A model generated the notes under the pieces. That model did not search any database and was not told the origin of the DNA. It saw only the letters and a program-made list of their open reading frames with translations. From positions 2,527,195 through 2,591,194 of the forward strand of contig MU004182.1 in the NCBI GenBank assembly GCA_010093605.1: a stretch of 64,000 bases of DNA. The letters run 5' to 3'. Source of the stretch: Lophium mytilinum. Taxonomy: Eukaryota > Ascomycota > Dothideomycetes > Mytilinidiales > Mytilinidiaceae. Shown piece by piece: positions 33,865 to 45,566 of the stretch; positions within the stretch are counted from its first letter, which is position 1, and every line of letters starts with the position of its first letter. The position numbers and the translations under genes were made by a program.

Positions 33865-34348
33865 GGGAGAAAACGGCAAGGAGACGACGAGAGTGTGTGC
33901 ATGTGGAGTTTCCTCTATTACCTAGATATCCGACTTGTATTTGTTCTCAGTCGGTGTCTAGTGCTTGGGGCTGCGTTGCTCACGTGTGTGTCTTTCCGTC
34001 TTCTCTAACCCCTCTCTACCTGTCCTACATCTAAGTATGCCACGAGACCAATTATCACCCTTTACGTTTTCCTTACTCTTGGTTTTTCTTTTCATGAGCA
34101 GAAGCTTCGTTAGCGCGCTCCGGTCGATCTAGTTTGATGCGTGGGACCTGCATATGATACCCCCGACGAGAAATTTGTTACTGTTCTAGATAGTAGGCTG
34201 CGTGCCTGGTTTATTGCATGCTTATCTGTAATGGGGAGGCGGCGTATGTAGGAGTGGAGTGAGGATCTCGAGCGGGTGGTGTATGAAGGCGATAGCTAGT
34301 ATGAGGACTACTACTATATCATGTCATATATTAGGAGAATATGAATCA

Positions 34349-34497
34349 AGTCTAAAGATAGGCGTTACAACCTTTACATTCACCTGTGTTAATAACATGA
34401 GCTTCAGGGGCGTCTTTGATAGCTATTTACACTCGCAAAACGCACGCATGTAAAACAGGTATAGGTATTAGTGTAGTATAGCTAGAGTTCTTATCTA
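34349..34497 (+). repeat. Solo copy of the ~160 bp satellite
   Basis: Carries AAGTCTAAAGATAGGCGTT, ACAACCTTTACATTCAC, GGGGCGTCTTTGATAGCTAT, TTACACTCGCAAAACGCACG and AAAACAGGTATAGGTATTAG in the same order as the array at 20.5-21.2 kb. Full length, one copy only. Confidence 0.85.
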
Positions 34498-34750
34498 GCC
34501 CTTCTAAGCTTGGGGGGGCGTTCTCGAAACCTTGTTTGTATTTTGTGTTGCGAGCGGTTTGAACTGATACAATCTACAAACCACTTACCAAGCATCTACA
34601 AGCGGTCAAGCAATCACGAGCAGGACTCATGCAGGTAGCATTTATTCGCACATAATATGACACGAGTCTGTATGATAGTCTAAATTGATCCGTTCGCAGA
34701 GAGCTAGGAATAGTGTACAAATACTACACGGCGAACCCGCCATCCACAGC

Positions 34751-36267
34751 CTACAAGATCAGCCGGCCCGGTTCTGCCTCAAGCACGACTTTGACCCTTT
34801 CCAAAAACACTTGCGCTCTTCGCTCATCGCCTTTGGGCACGCTAACGCTGAATACATTGACGGGAGCAACAACGCCTTTGCCGCCGCTGGTTATGGGAGT
34901 GGAGACTGAACGCGGGACACTCTTCTTGCCGGCGAGTATATCGAGGATGTCAGACTTGCCCTTCCTGGGTGCTGGTTTGGACGTCTTCAGCGAAACGGGA
35001 GGGAGAGCTGTGACCTGAGGAACGAAATGGCCCCGAGACACTGAGGGGCCGGAGACCTTGTCCAAGCCCAGAACAGCATTGAACAGCTCGTCCGCTGACG
35101 GCTTCGCTGTTTTCGAGCGGGGGAGGCCGTCGTTGGCCAACTCGGCAGCCCTCGCGATAAAGGTGGAGATGGGCAAGAAAATACCAACGGAGTCTTTAAT
35201 ACGTTTCTGGCACTCGAGCACCGCCGTGAGCGAGATCGGGACTGCAATTTCTGTGTCAAGCTCCTCCACAGCCTCCGGCGCCGCGGCTGGCTTCTCCCGA
35301 GCGGCGTCCTTCTTGGGCGGAGCAATCTTGATGTTGGAGAGGTCCAGATGGCTCAGCTTTTCTATCCGCTTTGATTGTTCTAGAGGATATGACTTCTCGA
35401 TGGCGCCGAGATAGGCGAGGACATCGCCTTTCAGGAGCCTTCCGCCTGGCCCAGTCGATGGTATTGTGTCTGCGTCTTCTTTTGCTAGTCCGTTCTCTTT
35501 GAGCAGCGCGGCGACCGACGGGTAGAGGGGATATTTCTGCTTCTGTGCTTGGGCCTGGGGCGCGGACTCGCTGGACTTCGAGGATGAGGGGGCGGGTGGT
35601 GAGGCTTTCTGCTCCTTAACAGGTGGTGCCGATTCAGCTTTGGGCTTGCTCGCGGATGGTTCCTTGCTCTCTTTCTTCGGCGCCGCTGCGGGCTTCTCCT
35701 CTGGTGGTATTTCTAATGAGCTCAGGTCGTCGTCGGGCTCTGCTGTCACGGCGATCCGGCTTCCGACTTGGATGCCCTTGGTGCCGTCGCCTTGCTGTGT
35801 TATGATCAGCTACGTCCTCTAGCTTGGGAATCGGCGAGCTGTACCGTGATCTTGGCTAGTTTGCCGTCGTCCTGCGCTTCGACGTCCATTTGCGCTTTGT
35901 CGGTCTCGATTTCGAGGAGGACGTCGCCGGCTGAGAAGGAGTCCCCTGGTAGTTGTCAGACTCGAGTCAAATTGCTCAAGATGCCTGGATCCCAAGGATT
36001 CTAGACACATCGTCCAATGTTGCTATACCTTCTTTGACCTTCCAACTTGCGATATTGCCCTCGGTCATCGTCGGCGATAGCGCTGGCATAGTAAAATTAT
36101 GCGCAGCCAAGCTGGCAGGAGCGGGATGGAAAGCTATTTAATTCCCGTCAGTACTACATCCATCCCGAAATGTTCGAGGCGGTCTTACCTCTCGCGGAGC
36201 CATGTTGTCGCAGTTGCCGTCCAGCGACTCGCGCCGACAGTCTACATGCCGAAGCAATTGAGGCCAT
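34751..36267 (-). CDS. PDX1: Pyruvate dehydrogenase complex protein X (E3-binding protein)
   Basis: Mitochondrial matrix subunit that tethers E3 (dihydrolipoamide dehydrogenase) to the E2 core of the pyruvate dehydrogenase complex. 442 aa from exons 36267-36189, 36133-36029, 35945-35845 and 35794-34751. Residues 1-30 are Arg/Ser/Ala-rich ([18 protein letters not shown]), a matrix presequence. The lipoyl domain contains [20 protein letters not shown] and [13 protein letters not shown], with Lys78 as the lipoylation site. A charged Ala/Pro linker leads to the peripheral subunit-binding domain (about residues 183-220: [33 protein letters not shown]). The C-terminal part is short and lacks the HxxxDG active-site motif of true E2 acetyltransferases, which distinguishes protein X from E2. 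Only 241 bp from the divergent gene for another mitochondrial protein. Confidence 0.92.
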
Positions 36268-36508
36268 GGAGACCCGGCGACAGTGAAATCGCTGGGGAGA
36301 GGGAGGTGTGAGGATGTTGAGATGTCGGCCAGCTTGTTGGGCTTTCGGACGCCGCGCACGGGGATCCGGTGGGTGAACTTCGGCCGCGAAACTTTAATGT
36401 TCGTCGCATGAGCTTGGTGAATGCGATCTCACGCGTGTTTTCCGTCGCGACTTGCAGGTATGTGTAGTAGATGTTTGCGGTGCAATCGAGATACTGACCA
36501 GGTACAGA
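36268..36508. promoter_or_regulatory. Shared divergent promoter, PDX1 / mitochondrial membrane protein
   Basis: 241 bp separate the two start codons, so both promoters lie here. Both products look mitochondrial. Confidence 0.55.
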
Positions 36509-37476
36509 ATGGCTTCCTTCGCTCGAGGTTTCTCATGCGCTGCACGCCATACCTACTTCCATCTACCCCCTCCGCTGCGAGTCGCTGCAGCACCGCGGTC
36601 AATCGAATCTCTTCACAGTTTAAGAATTACTCGAAACTTCTCCTTCTCTCCCATTAGATGTCTCGCCGAAGCAAAGCAATTGTCCAAAAGCCGGAATGTC
36701 TCGCCAACACCTAGCCAGCGGCTAATCAAGAAATCCGGACTCACCCTTAAGACTCTTGTCTTCAACCCCAATCGAATGCCTGTCGGCTCGAAACCAATCC
36801 TCCTATACAAAGCACCATCGCAAACCTACTACGCTGTTGTCGCATTCGCAGGCGCAGGAGCAACCGCTTTTCTCGGAACGTTCATCTTCAAGCACTTCTG
36901 GCTAGAACTACCACCGGGGCTTCCTAGCTACGTGGCTGGCACCTACGGCGCTATGGCTATTTTGTTAGTATTGTTCTCCCTTTGGCTTTCTGCCGCGCCA
37001 ACTTATCTGATCCGATCGATCCATGCGATTCCAGTTGGCGCTGGGCTGACTGCGCTTCGGATCGAGGCTAAGGCCCTCCCTCTTCCATTCTTCAAGCCTG
37101 TTGTGATGGTGATGCGGAAGGGAGAGGCGTCCTGCAATGGGCTTTTGGCGCCGCAAGTGAAGATGTTTGAGAAGATACGTGCTCGGAACTACCAAAATAT
37201 TTGGGCTGGGACGAGGGAGGAGAGTATTGTCCTGCGGCCGTTCTTCTTCGCGGGCCGGTGGGTGGCGAGGCTGTGGTCCCGCGTGTTCACAATCTCGAAG
37301 ATTATCATTGGGAGGTGGGGCATGGTTATGGTCAATATGCCTGGAAAGCACTCAGGGGATTGGAAGTTGGATGGGTCTGGATGGGCGGCTGATGGTGGGA
37401 GACGTGAGTACCATGCAAAACCCCTTTTGTGCGCTCGAGTAGTTGCTAATGTATAGTGAAGCTTTTGACCAGATGA
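36509..37476 (+). CDS. Mitochondrial inner-membrane protein, possibly Mrx15/TMEM223-like
   Basis: 304 aa from exons 36509-37403 and 37457-37476; the last exon encodes only LKLLTR-type residues. The N-terminus is Arg/Ser-rich without acidic residues (MASFARGFSCAARHTYF and RITRNFSFSPIRC), a likely matrix presequence of about 50 aa. Two hydrophobic spans follow, near residues 107-127 (YYAVVAFAGAGATAFLGTFI) and 143-162 (YGAMAILLVLFSLWLSAAP), then a soluble domain of about 130 aa. This two-span-plus-matrix-domain layout resembles the Mrx15/TMEM223 family, which acts with Oxa1 in inserting mitochondrially made proteins; the match rests on layout and a few segments, so it is tentative. The ATG at 36509 is preferred over an open frame starting 57 nt upstream because it begins the targeting sequence. 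Confidence 0.7.
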
Positions 37477-38999
37477 TCAGTATAAGTCCGCCCAGCGGTT
37501 GGATTTCCAGCGACTAACGTGCCTGGGGTCGGGTTTGTAGATATGTAGTGTAATTGTATCGTAGAAGCTGTACCCTTCTTGTACTGTAGTGTTTGACTCA
37601 CAGGAAGAGCGTGAATCTGCAGAATGGGTGTAACTTGTATCAATTTGATTGGTGCCCTGAGAGAGTCTCATGGCATGCAGATCTTGGATGCCTTTAGATG
37701 GAGGGTCAGGCTATACTTTTAGAAGAGTCTGAACCGTATAGCTCTCAAGCGGTTCGATGAATCAGTTATTGAGCTCTCAAGGCATCATGATTATTTAAAT
37801 AGCCCCTGTTGCTGATAATAAGATGGCTTTGACGCAATTTAGGCGTATGGAGGTAGGCAAGGTTTCACGTGGGGTAGGGTGGATGGATTGCGGCCAAGGC
37901 GGTCAGGGGCCTGAGGTCGTTCCTCAACACCAACGCTTAAAATAATACGACCAGACGATAAAAGTTATTCACGCAAATACTAGGCGAGAAATTCGGCCGA
38001 CGTAATACTGCCGGAGCGGATCACGAGAGTAGCACTCGCATGGATTGGCTGCTAATATAATGCAGAAATGAAAAAAGGAGGGTATTGCGGCTATGGCCTT
38101 ATCTATATCACTACGATATTTACAATTCCTGAATGTAAGCAAGAGAACGAATGTGGAGACTATAAACTGGCTGTCCCTGTGTTTTTGGTGCGCCAAAAGC
38201 GAACCTTGGCCGGGAGAGCACGTGCATGGTCCCACGTGCGAGCTCCCCCCGATGTCATCGCAAATAAGCTTTTAAGCCTCCTCCCGCCCCCCGGGTTCCT
38301 GCAGGCGATCCACCGATGGCTAGGGAGAGGAAAGGGCGAGTTGATGTAGTAGAAAGATGTGTAATAAGTCCGGGAGGATGGTAGAAAGTCGGCGGATTTT
38401 GGTCGAGAAAGGCCCCCCTAAGTTTGGAGCTTGCTGATATCGCGTTTTGAGCTTAAGAAAAGTCCATTAATTGTGTTTGCGACACGGTGGTAGCATTCTC
38501 AAATTCGTGGTGCAAGTCGTCGCGTAGCTGAAGTTTTCGCCGTCGATGTGGTGGTGGCCAGTGCGCCGCTTAGCGCGAAATCGCAGCCTTGACCCTCAAC
38601 ACCAGAACCGCCGTCGCCGCCCTCCACACTCACTCACACCCCTTCACCCTCCGATCCCATCGCTCGGCCATCACTTTGTTCGATTATTCATCTGTCACCC
38701 CCTGGGATGCTTGCGCTCGTCTAGTTGTCTTCCTCTCTACTCGCGTCGCGCCTTGGGCACCCTGTCCATGTGTGTTGTATCCCGTCTCAGAACATAACGC
38801 ATCTCTCGACTCTGGCTCTCTGCAGGTCGAGCGCATGAACGCCTGAAGTAAGTGAGTACCGCAGGCCTCGAATTGTGCTGCGTCCTAGGCAGCGACCCCG
38901 CGTTGCTAGGTCAACATTCGATGTTGTGGTCGTCGCATCGACTGACTTCGCCGCGCAGGCCCTCGCTTTCACTCATCCCCGCCAACCGACTCGACGCCG
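37477..38999. other. Intergenic region upstream of the AAA-bromodomain gene
   Basis: 1.5 kb. 37,480-38,200 shows nothing recognisable. A pair of CACGTG boxes sits at 38,219-38,238. 38,590-38,830 is very C/T-rich and probably lies in the long 5' UTR or promoter of the downstream gene. Confidence 0.5.
38219..38238. promoter_or_regulatory. Two CACGTG E-boxes
   Basis: CACGTG occurs at 38219-38224 and 38233-38238, with eight bases between. Palindromic E-boxes are bound by bHLH factors such as Cbf1- or Pho4-like proteins. The distance to the nearest start (about 760 bp) leaves the target unclear. Confidence 0.3.
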
Positions 39000-41900
39000 A
39001 TGGCTAGGCGCGGCAGACCCGACGACCCACTCGCGTCAGATCCCGAAGACGGAGACTGGGGCGCCGAATCATCCCCACGACCGCAGAAGCGACGTCAATC
39101 GAGACCAGCGTCCGGTGCCAAGAAGCGTCCACAGAAGAGGCAGCGTCGGTACGGTTCTGACAACATTGTTGATGATGAGGAGGAGGACGAATCTGGATCC
39201 TACGAGTCTTCTATCGAAAGCGAGGAGGACGTCGAGATCGGCGCTACAGGTCGGCCCGTACGGAAGGTGGTGAAAAAGGAAGTGAAATACGAAGAACGAA
39301 GCAGCGAGGACGAGATCGAAAACAGCTCTGACGAAGACCGCGACGAGCTCGCACCCACTCCTCAAAAGTCCCGCAGACCAAAACCAAAGGGCAAGAAACA
39401 GTCTCTGATCGTCAAGATCAAGATGCCGCCACCATCACAACGGCGATCAGCTCGCGCTCGGACGGGCAGCAAGTCGTCCATCAAAGCACAAACTCCAGAG
39501 GTAGCCGTAGGCACGCGACGAAGCAGCCGGATCTCTCACGAGAGGGATGAGCCGATCATAGCCCTCTCCGACTCCGGCAAGCATGTTCAAGTCGTACGCG
39601 CAGGCTCTTCGGATCCCGAGCCTTTGCCTCCACGTCAGACACGAGGGAGCAAAGGATTAAGGAACATGCCAAGCGCTATCATGGAGGCATCTCAGGAAAA
39701 TTCAAACCCCGAGAAAGCCGATACTCCAGGTCCACTGGACACTCTTTTGCAAGGCGCCAGTGCCGAAGTCCAAGCTAGCGAGGCGGTGTCTCCCGTTGAG
39801 TCTGGTGTCCAGAACGAAGATGAGGACGACTCTGAGCCGATGGAAGGAGTCGTACAGGACGCCCAGAAGGAGGATTCCGATGAGGAGCCCATTGTTCCCG
39901 GTGGCAGACAGCTCAGAGTAAGTCTTAACCCTACCCGGTATGTTTCTTAGTAGGTTGTAATGTCTAACATTTGCTTAGTCTCGTGCAAAGTCTGCCCAAG
40001 TCGCTGCTCCCCCAGCTCGGAAGCGTAAACAAGGCGTCGACGAGAGCAGCGACTTCGAGCCTCCGGCTGACGAGGAAGAGACAAAAGGAGACGATGAAAT
40101 GTCAGAATCCGAAGGCCCGAAGGCTAGGAAGAACTCATCTGACGATTCTGGACGACGATCTACACGTCTCCGAGGTAGGTTGCGTAACTCGCAGCGCAGT
40201 CAGCACAACTCGGATAGTGAGGCAGATAGCGCTCTGGACGAGGATGAACTCGCAGAAGAGGCTGCAGAGCTTCGACCAAACAAGAGGCGTCGCATCTCGC
40301 GCCGTGGTGTTCCTGATAACACTCTCACATATGACGAAGGACCTGCGTTGCGGAGGAAACCAAAACCCGACTACCGCATTATTCGACCCGATGTCAACTT
40401 GCAGATTGACGGAGAAGACTTCATAGCGCCTCCTGTTCCGGTCCGCGGCAAAGGAGGACGATATAGGACCTTATTCTCCACCCGTGGGCCGTTCGGGGGC
40501 GGCGTTGAGTCGGCGATCGCAGGACCACAGGAAGCTGGTGCTCTTGGTGGCGCGGATTCGGACAGCAGTGATGATGACCTTCAACAGCCTGTAACAGGGG
40601 CATCCGCTACTCTCGGAGGCGCAATAGGTATGACGCCTACTGCTGCCAAATCACATATCTTTCCTCAGAATCCCGACGCGCAAAAGACAACTGGGTCTGG
40701 AGGAGGTCCAGCAGACTTCGGCAAAGTCAAAGACAAGAAGGCTCTGGCAGATGCGGACCCGCTTGGGGTTGACCCGAATGTCAACTTCGACGGCGTTGGT
40801 GGATTGGATGACCACATCAACCAACTTAAGGAGATGGTTGCACTGCCGCTCCTATATCCAGAGGTCTTCCAACGTTTCCATGTCACACCCCCACGCGGTG
40901 TTCTTTTCCATGGCCCTCCAGGTACTGGTAAAACCCTGCTCGCACGCGCACTTGCATCTAGCGTCAGCTCCCAGGGGAAAAAGGTCACATTCTACATGCG
41001 TAAGGGTGCTGATGCCCTCAGCAAATGGGTCGGTGAAGCTGAACGCCAGTTACGGCTGCTGTTCGAAGAAGCGCGGAAGAACCAACCGAGCATCATCTTT
41101 TTCGATGAGATTGATGGACTGGCACCCGTCCGTTCCAGCAAGCAAGAGCAGATCCACGCTTCCATTGTAGCAACCTTGTTGGCTCTCATGGATGGCATGG
41201 ATGGTCGTGGACAGGTCATTGTTATCGGTGCCACGAATCGCCCGGACTCGGTTGATCCAGCTCTGCGACGCCCAGGAAGATTCGACAGAGAGTTTTATTT
41301 CCCTCTTCCCAACGTGATAGGACGACGTGCCATTATCGACATCCACACGAAGAATTGGGAACCGCCACTGAACCCAGCATTTAAGGACCAACTCGCCGAA
41401 GTCACCAAAGGCTACGGTGGTGCAGATTTGAGGGCTCTGTGCACTGAAGCCGCCCTGAATGCCGTCCAGGGCACATATCCACAGATCTATCAATCAGACA
41501 AGAAGCTCATTATTGATCCTAGCACTATCAGGGTCTTGGCTAAGGATTTCATGATCTCCGTCAATAAGATGGTACCTTCTTCTCAGCGGACAGTCTCTTC
41601 GGGCGCCGCGCCTCTGCCGAAACCCATTGCGCCCTTGTTACGAACTCCTCTAGAAGATATTGCAAAACTCCTCGACGAGATATTGCCTCAGAAGAAAAAG
41701 CTTACGGCCCTAGAAGAAGCACAATTTGATGATCGTGATGACGAGAAGGGCTTCGAGCGCGAGAACATGCAGAGGGCTTTCGAAAGCTCAAGGATCTTCA
41801 GACCTCGCCTTCTCATTTCCGGCTTGCAAGGAATGGGTCAGCAGTACCTCGGATCAGCACTTCTCAACAAATTCGAAGGTCTCCATGTGCAGTCATTTGA

Positions 41901-44085
41901 TCTGCCCACTTTGCTTGAAGATTCCGCTCGGTCTCCCGAAGCGGCCATTATTCAGCTGTTCAAGGAAGTTCGACGTCACAAGCCAAGTGTCATCTACATC
42001 CCTAACGTCGATGTTTGGTACCAAACCGTGGAACCTAAGGTCATCAAGACCTTCCTCAGTCTATTGAGTAGTGTTCCACCAAATGATCCTGTTCTCCTTC
42101 TTGGTGTCCTGGAACTTGGTAGCGAAGATGAGAGGCCGGATCCTTCGATGTTGAGAGACCTTTTTGGATACTCCTCTAAGAATGAGTTCAAGCTACCGAC
42201 ACCCGACAAGAACGGAAGACGAGAGTTCTTCGAGTCACTCGTTGCATACATTCGGTTGCCACCATCAGATTTCCCCAATCCGGAGAACAGGACAAAGCGC
42301 AAGCTCCCGGTGCTTGAAGTAGCGCCTGATATTCACCCGCCGATAATTGAAGCGGATCCTAAACAAGCCAAGCTGCAGAAGAAGCGAGACAGGATGACGC
42401 TTAACAAACTGAAGATAATCATCCAGCCAGTAATGGATCTTCTTAAGAAGGGTAGGAATCGGTTTATTCGACCAATCATTCCCGAGGAGAACTTTACGTA
42501 TCTGTTCGACGAAAGAATGGATGGTCACGTTACTTCCGACCTACCAGAAGACCAGAGGCAAGAGCAGGGCATGTTCCGACCATACGAAGTCGATAGAGAT
42601 TCGAATGGCGTCGAAGGAATTCGACATGTAGAGAGCGGCAATTTCTTCTACAACCTTGATCTCACCGTCATCGAGCAGCGCCTTTCCAATGGATACTACA
42701 AGAGGTTCAAGGACTTTTCGAGGGACGTCAAAACACTGGCCAAGGATGCTAAGACGTGGGGCGACGAAGACCGTATCCTCAAGGCTAATGAGATGGTGGC
42801 GAATGTCGATGTCGATATGGAAGGGTTCCAGCTACAGTATCCCGAGCTCGTTGCTGAGTGTAATGCTCTTTTCCTTCGTGAACAAGAGAGAGCTCGCAAG
42901 CAAGTCGAAGCTGCTCAGAAGAATTTGGCTCCGGGCGAAAAAGCCCAACCAGTTGCACCGAATGTGCCGCCGGAAATTTCCACCAGCGTGGAAACCTCAG
43001 GACCCATAGTACTCGGCGAGATAGTCCCTGGTCGAACAATGCCACCCGTCACGCCGGTTCGCTATCCTCATTCGGCCTTGCTGTCAAACGGCACTAGCAC
43101 GGGACACGACAGCCACCCTCAACAGAGCAACGGATCGAACGGACCGGCACATGGAGGCGAGGACACGCATATGACTGACAGTCAGGATAATGATTCTGGT
43201 CCTCATGAGCACCAAACGCCGAGTGGTCCAGGAACCCAGACGCAAAAATCTCAAGTGTCTGGACGAACGTTCGTAGCGCCTAATTCGCATCCTGGTGAGT
43301 ATCACAACAGCGCATCTACTACGACATCGGGTCAAAAGACCTCAGATCGATCTGGTCGTTCTTCTGGCCTACAACTCAATACTCAAAGCACCAACGGTGT
43401 TGCTACCGGACTTGGCCCCGACTTCGCGAGCATGATGCCTCAGGCAGCCGGATCAGATATGCCCGACACTCAAGGCAAGTCCGCCAATTTTCTTTCAAAA
43501 GGCCAAGTCTCCGATAGCCGCGGAAACCGTGGGCATATCCAGCAAGGTCCTGATCGCCATGACTCTCACAGTCGTTCTTCGCACGTACGCGCAAGCAGCC
43601 CTAACGATAGTTTAGAAAACCCTTGGGTGAGCAGCCAGTCACAGCCGTCGCAGTCTTCACAGCAGCAACACTCGATGGCTGCGCCACCGCGACAGGCCAC
43701 GTCCATTCCTTCTATCCTCAACAACGACCAACCACAACTCATTCTTGACGAGGAACAAATTAAGTTATTACATGAGGGACTCGTAGAGCGAAGTTCGGGA
43801 TGTTCCGTTGAGCAACTTGAACAAATCAACGCAGTACTTATGGATGCTATCTGGAAAACCCGCGGCGAGTGGAATCGTAACAGTGTGGTCCACATCCTCA
43901 CAAATGCTTTCAATGAAGTCATCCAAGATATCGAGCTCATGCAAAAGTTGCAAGCGCCCAGTCAGGACGACGATGACTACGAAGCCAACTACTTGCCACA
44001 ACAACATAGGCAGAGCGACCGCGGCTACCAGCATGACCTGCGCCATTTCACGCCCTCAACGACGCAGGCCACACGGTTCCGCTAA
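39000..44085 (+). CDS. AAA-ATPase bromodomain chromatin factor (Abo1/Yta7/ATAD2 family)
   Basis: Hexameric nuclear ATPase that handles histone H3-H4 and shapes nucleosome organisation. 1674 aa from exons 39000-39917 and 39979-44085 (61 bp intron). The first ~500 residues are acidic and basic patches with many SDSE and DEED runs, typical for the family. AAA1 carries Walker A GPPGTGKTLLARALA (near residue 617), Walker B SIIFFDEIDGLAPVR (near 680), and NRPDSVDPALRRPGRFDREF with the arginine fingers, so it is catalytically complete. AAA2 (from about residue 915) has a degenerate Walker A (SGLQGMGQQYLGSAL), as expected. The bromodomain-like segment spans about 1116-1250, with GNFFYNLDLTVIEQRLSNGY. 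It is followed by a Ser/Gln/His-rich tail with QSSQQQHS, and a final helical block (EEQIKLLHEGLVERSSGCSV) like the family's C-terminal domain. Confidence 0.95.
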
Positions 44086-45205
44086 ACCCCTTCATCTCCC
44101 TAGTCTCTTGACGAACCCAACTCGCTCTGAATTTGTCGGATCCTTACCTTAATTCACCATCCACTCTTCTCGTCCTTTTGTCCTATCTTGACAAGTTTGC
44201 TTTCTTGATCGTTCTTACGCGGTTGTCCCCACCGGCAAAAACTGTCCTTCCTTCATGTTTCATGAATAGGTGGTTCTTTTGTCGGGAAGGCGGGCCAAGT
44301 TCGAACGTTACAGAAAGCACCATGGCATGAGGACTTCACTTTTCCTTTCGTTTTTCGATATCATCTCTCTCTTGATAGCTCCTACGCGGTAGTCCCCACC
44401 AGCAACTCCTCGGTCTTCCCTCATGTCTCATGAATAGGCGGGTAATTTGTTGGGAAGGTGGGCCAAGTTCGAGCATAATCATAAGCGCCATGGCATGGAG
44501 AGACGCAACCGGCAGGGTAGTGAAGAGTTTGACTAGAGGCTTTCGGCATTGTGAAAAGATGGATGATGGGCCGTGTTTGCGTTGGTCGAGATTACTGGAT
44601 GCAGGTTACTTTCGGTGTAAATTTTGCTCATACATGGTGGATACGAGCGAAGGCACTTCTTTTCTTTTTCTTATTCCTTTCTCCTGTTTCCTTTGGTTGC
44701 ATTGCGGCATCAGTAATGAGCGACCTCGGCAGTCATGCGGGTAATGTGTCTTGCGGGGTTTCATGAGAGTGTACGATTTGGCGTCGAACGGTGATATTTG
44801 GTCTGCTCCTACTTGGATGTTGGACCTGTGGGGTGCTTGATAGCGGGACTGCTCATACTGCCATGTTCTCTTGCTTTTTGTTTTCTTCGGATTGGAGGCT
44901 CTCATCTGCATGGCGGACTCCAGCTCCTGGTACTTTTGGAGGCGTTCGGCCTCTGCTTGTGATACCTGCTTTTTGCACCAAATAGACAAAACTGCTTGTT
45001 CAATTCGCCTTCACTTAATTGCTATGCATGTTGCGTTCAGTAAGATCGAAATTTCCGAACACTATCTCCGTTTTGAGCGCTGGGGTATCGCGCTATCAAC
45101 AGTACTCCGACTCCGGATCGGAAATCCAGATGCTACGCCGCAACCCAAAATAATTCTCGGACCGAATGAAGGTCACATCCTAGAACGCCAACGCAAGCGC
45201 AATCT
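44086..45205. other. Intergenic region with a direct duplication
   Basis: 1.1 kb. The first 420 bp contain the duplicated segment listed separately. A minus-strand open frame at 44,606-44,989 has a coiled-coil-like start but no ATG context or splice phase linking it to the gene on its right, so it is not called. Confidence 0.55.
44217..44500 (+). repeat. Direct duplication of a ~115 bp segment
   Basis: Copy A (about 44,217-44,331) and copy B (about 44,387-44,500) both carry TACGCGGT-GTCCCCACC-GCAA, then CTTCC-TCATGT-TCATGAATAGG, TTGT-GGGAAGG-GGGCCAAGTTCGA and CACCATGGCATG or GCCATGGCATG. They are about 170 bp apart start to start and diverge at roughly one base in seven by eye. Confidence 0.85.
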
Positions 45206-45566
45206 TCAATTGTTTCCAAACAAGCCCACGAACCAGACCCATCCCCCACTTCCCTTGTATATCCTGGTGTAGTATCCTGTCGTTGAGCTACAAATAGAAG
45301 TTTAGCAAAAGGAAAGAGCGTTTAATTCTTTCCAGGCGTACTCACTTTTCCATCCGTTCGCGATCCTTTTCTTTCTGCCATTGCTTCCACCGCTCCTTAT
45401 CGCTCAAACTAGCGTCTAGCCAGGCCGGGAGTGTCTCCTTTTCTGGCGCTTTGCTGGAGGAGCCAAAGCTTTTATACCACGCTGTCTTGGGCTTTCGTTC
45501 TGAGTAGACGTTGACGTCCAGTTGGTAAGGTTCGTTCTGGTCTTTGGAAGATGTGGTCTCGCCCAT
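45206..45566 (-). CDS. Small uncharacterised two-exon protein
   Basis: I do not recognise the family. 100 aa from exons 45566-45346 and 45287-45206; the 58 bp intron has a GTGAGT donor, a GCTAAAC branch-like site and a TTTGTAG acceptor, and the phases agree. The protein is hydrophilic at first (YQLDVNVYSERKPKTAWYKS), with a charged helix LSDKERWKQWQKEKDRERME, and ends in an aromatic, Gly-rich tail (GYYTRIYKGSGGWVWFVGLF). Such a Tyr/Trp-rich end could be a membrane-contacting segment, but this is inference. A coding role is supported by the clean intron and the switch of character at the splice, not by homology. An alternative is a longer gene running left of 45,200. Confidence 0.6.

Larger units (their letters stand above)
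33846..34750. other. Intergenic region with a solo satellite copy
   Basis: 900 bp between the 3' ends of the PH-domain gene and PDX1. Apart from the GA tract and the repeat monomer at 34,349-34,497, nothing is recognised. Confidence 0.6.

Noticed and set aside
44606-44989. Minus-strand 127-codon frame starting in a coiled-coil-like stretch (EAERLQKYQELESAMQ)
   Set aside because: Its leading part has no phase-compatible splice from the 45,566 exon, and the rest looks random. It might still be an exon of something, but the evidence is too thin.
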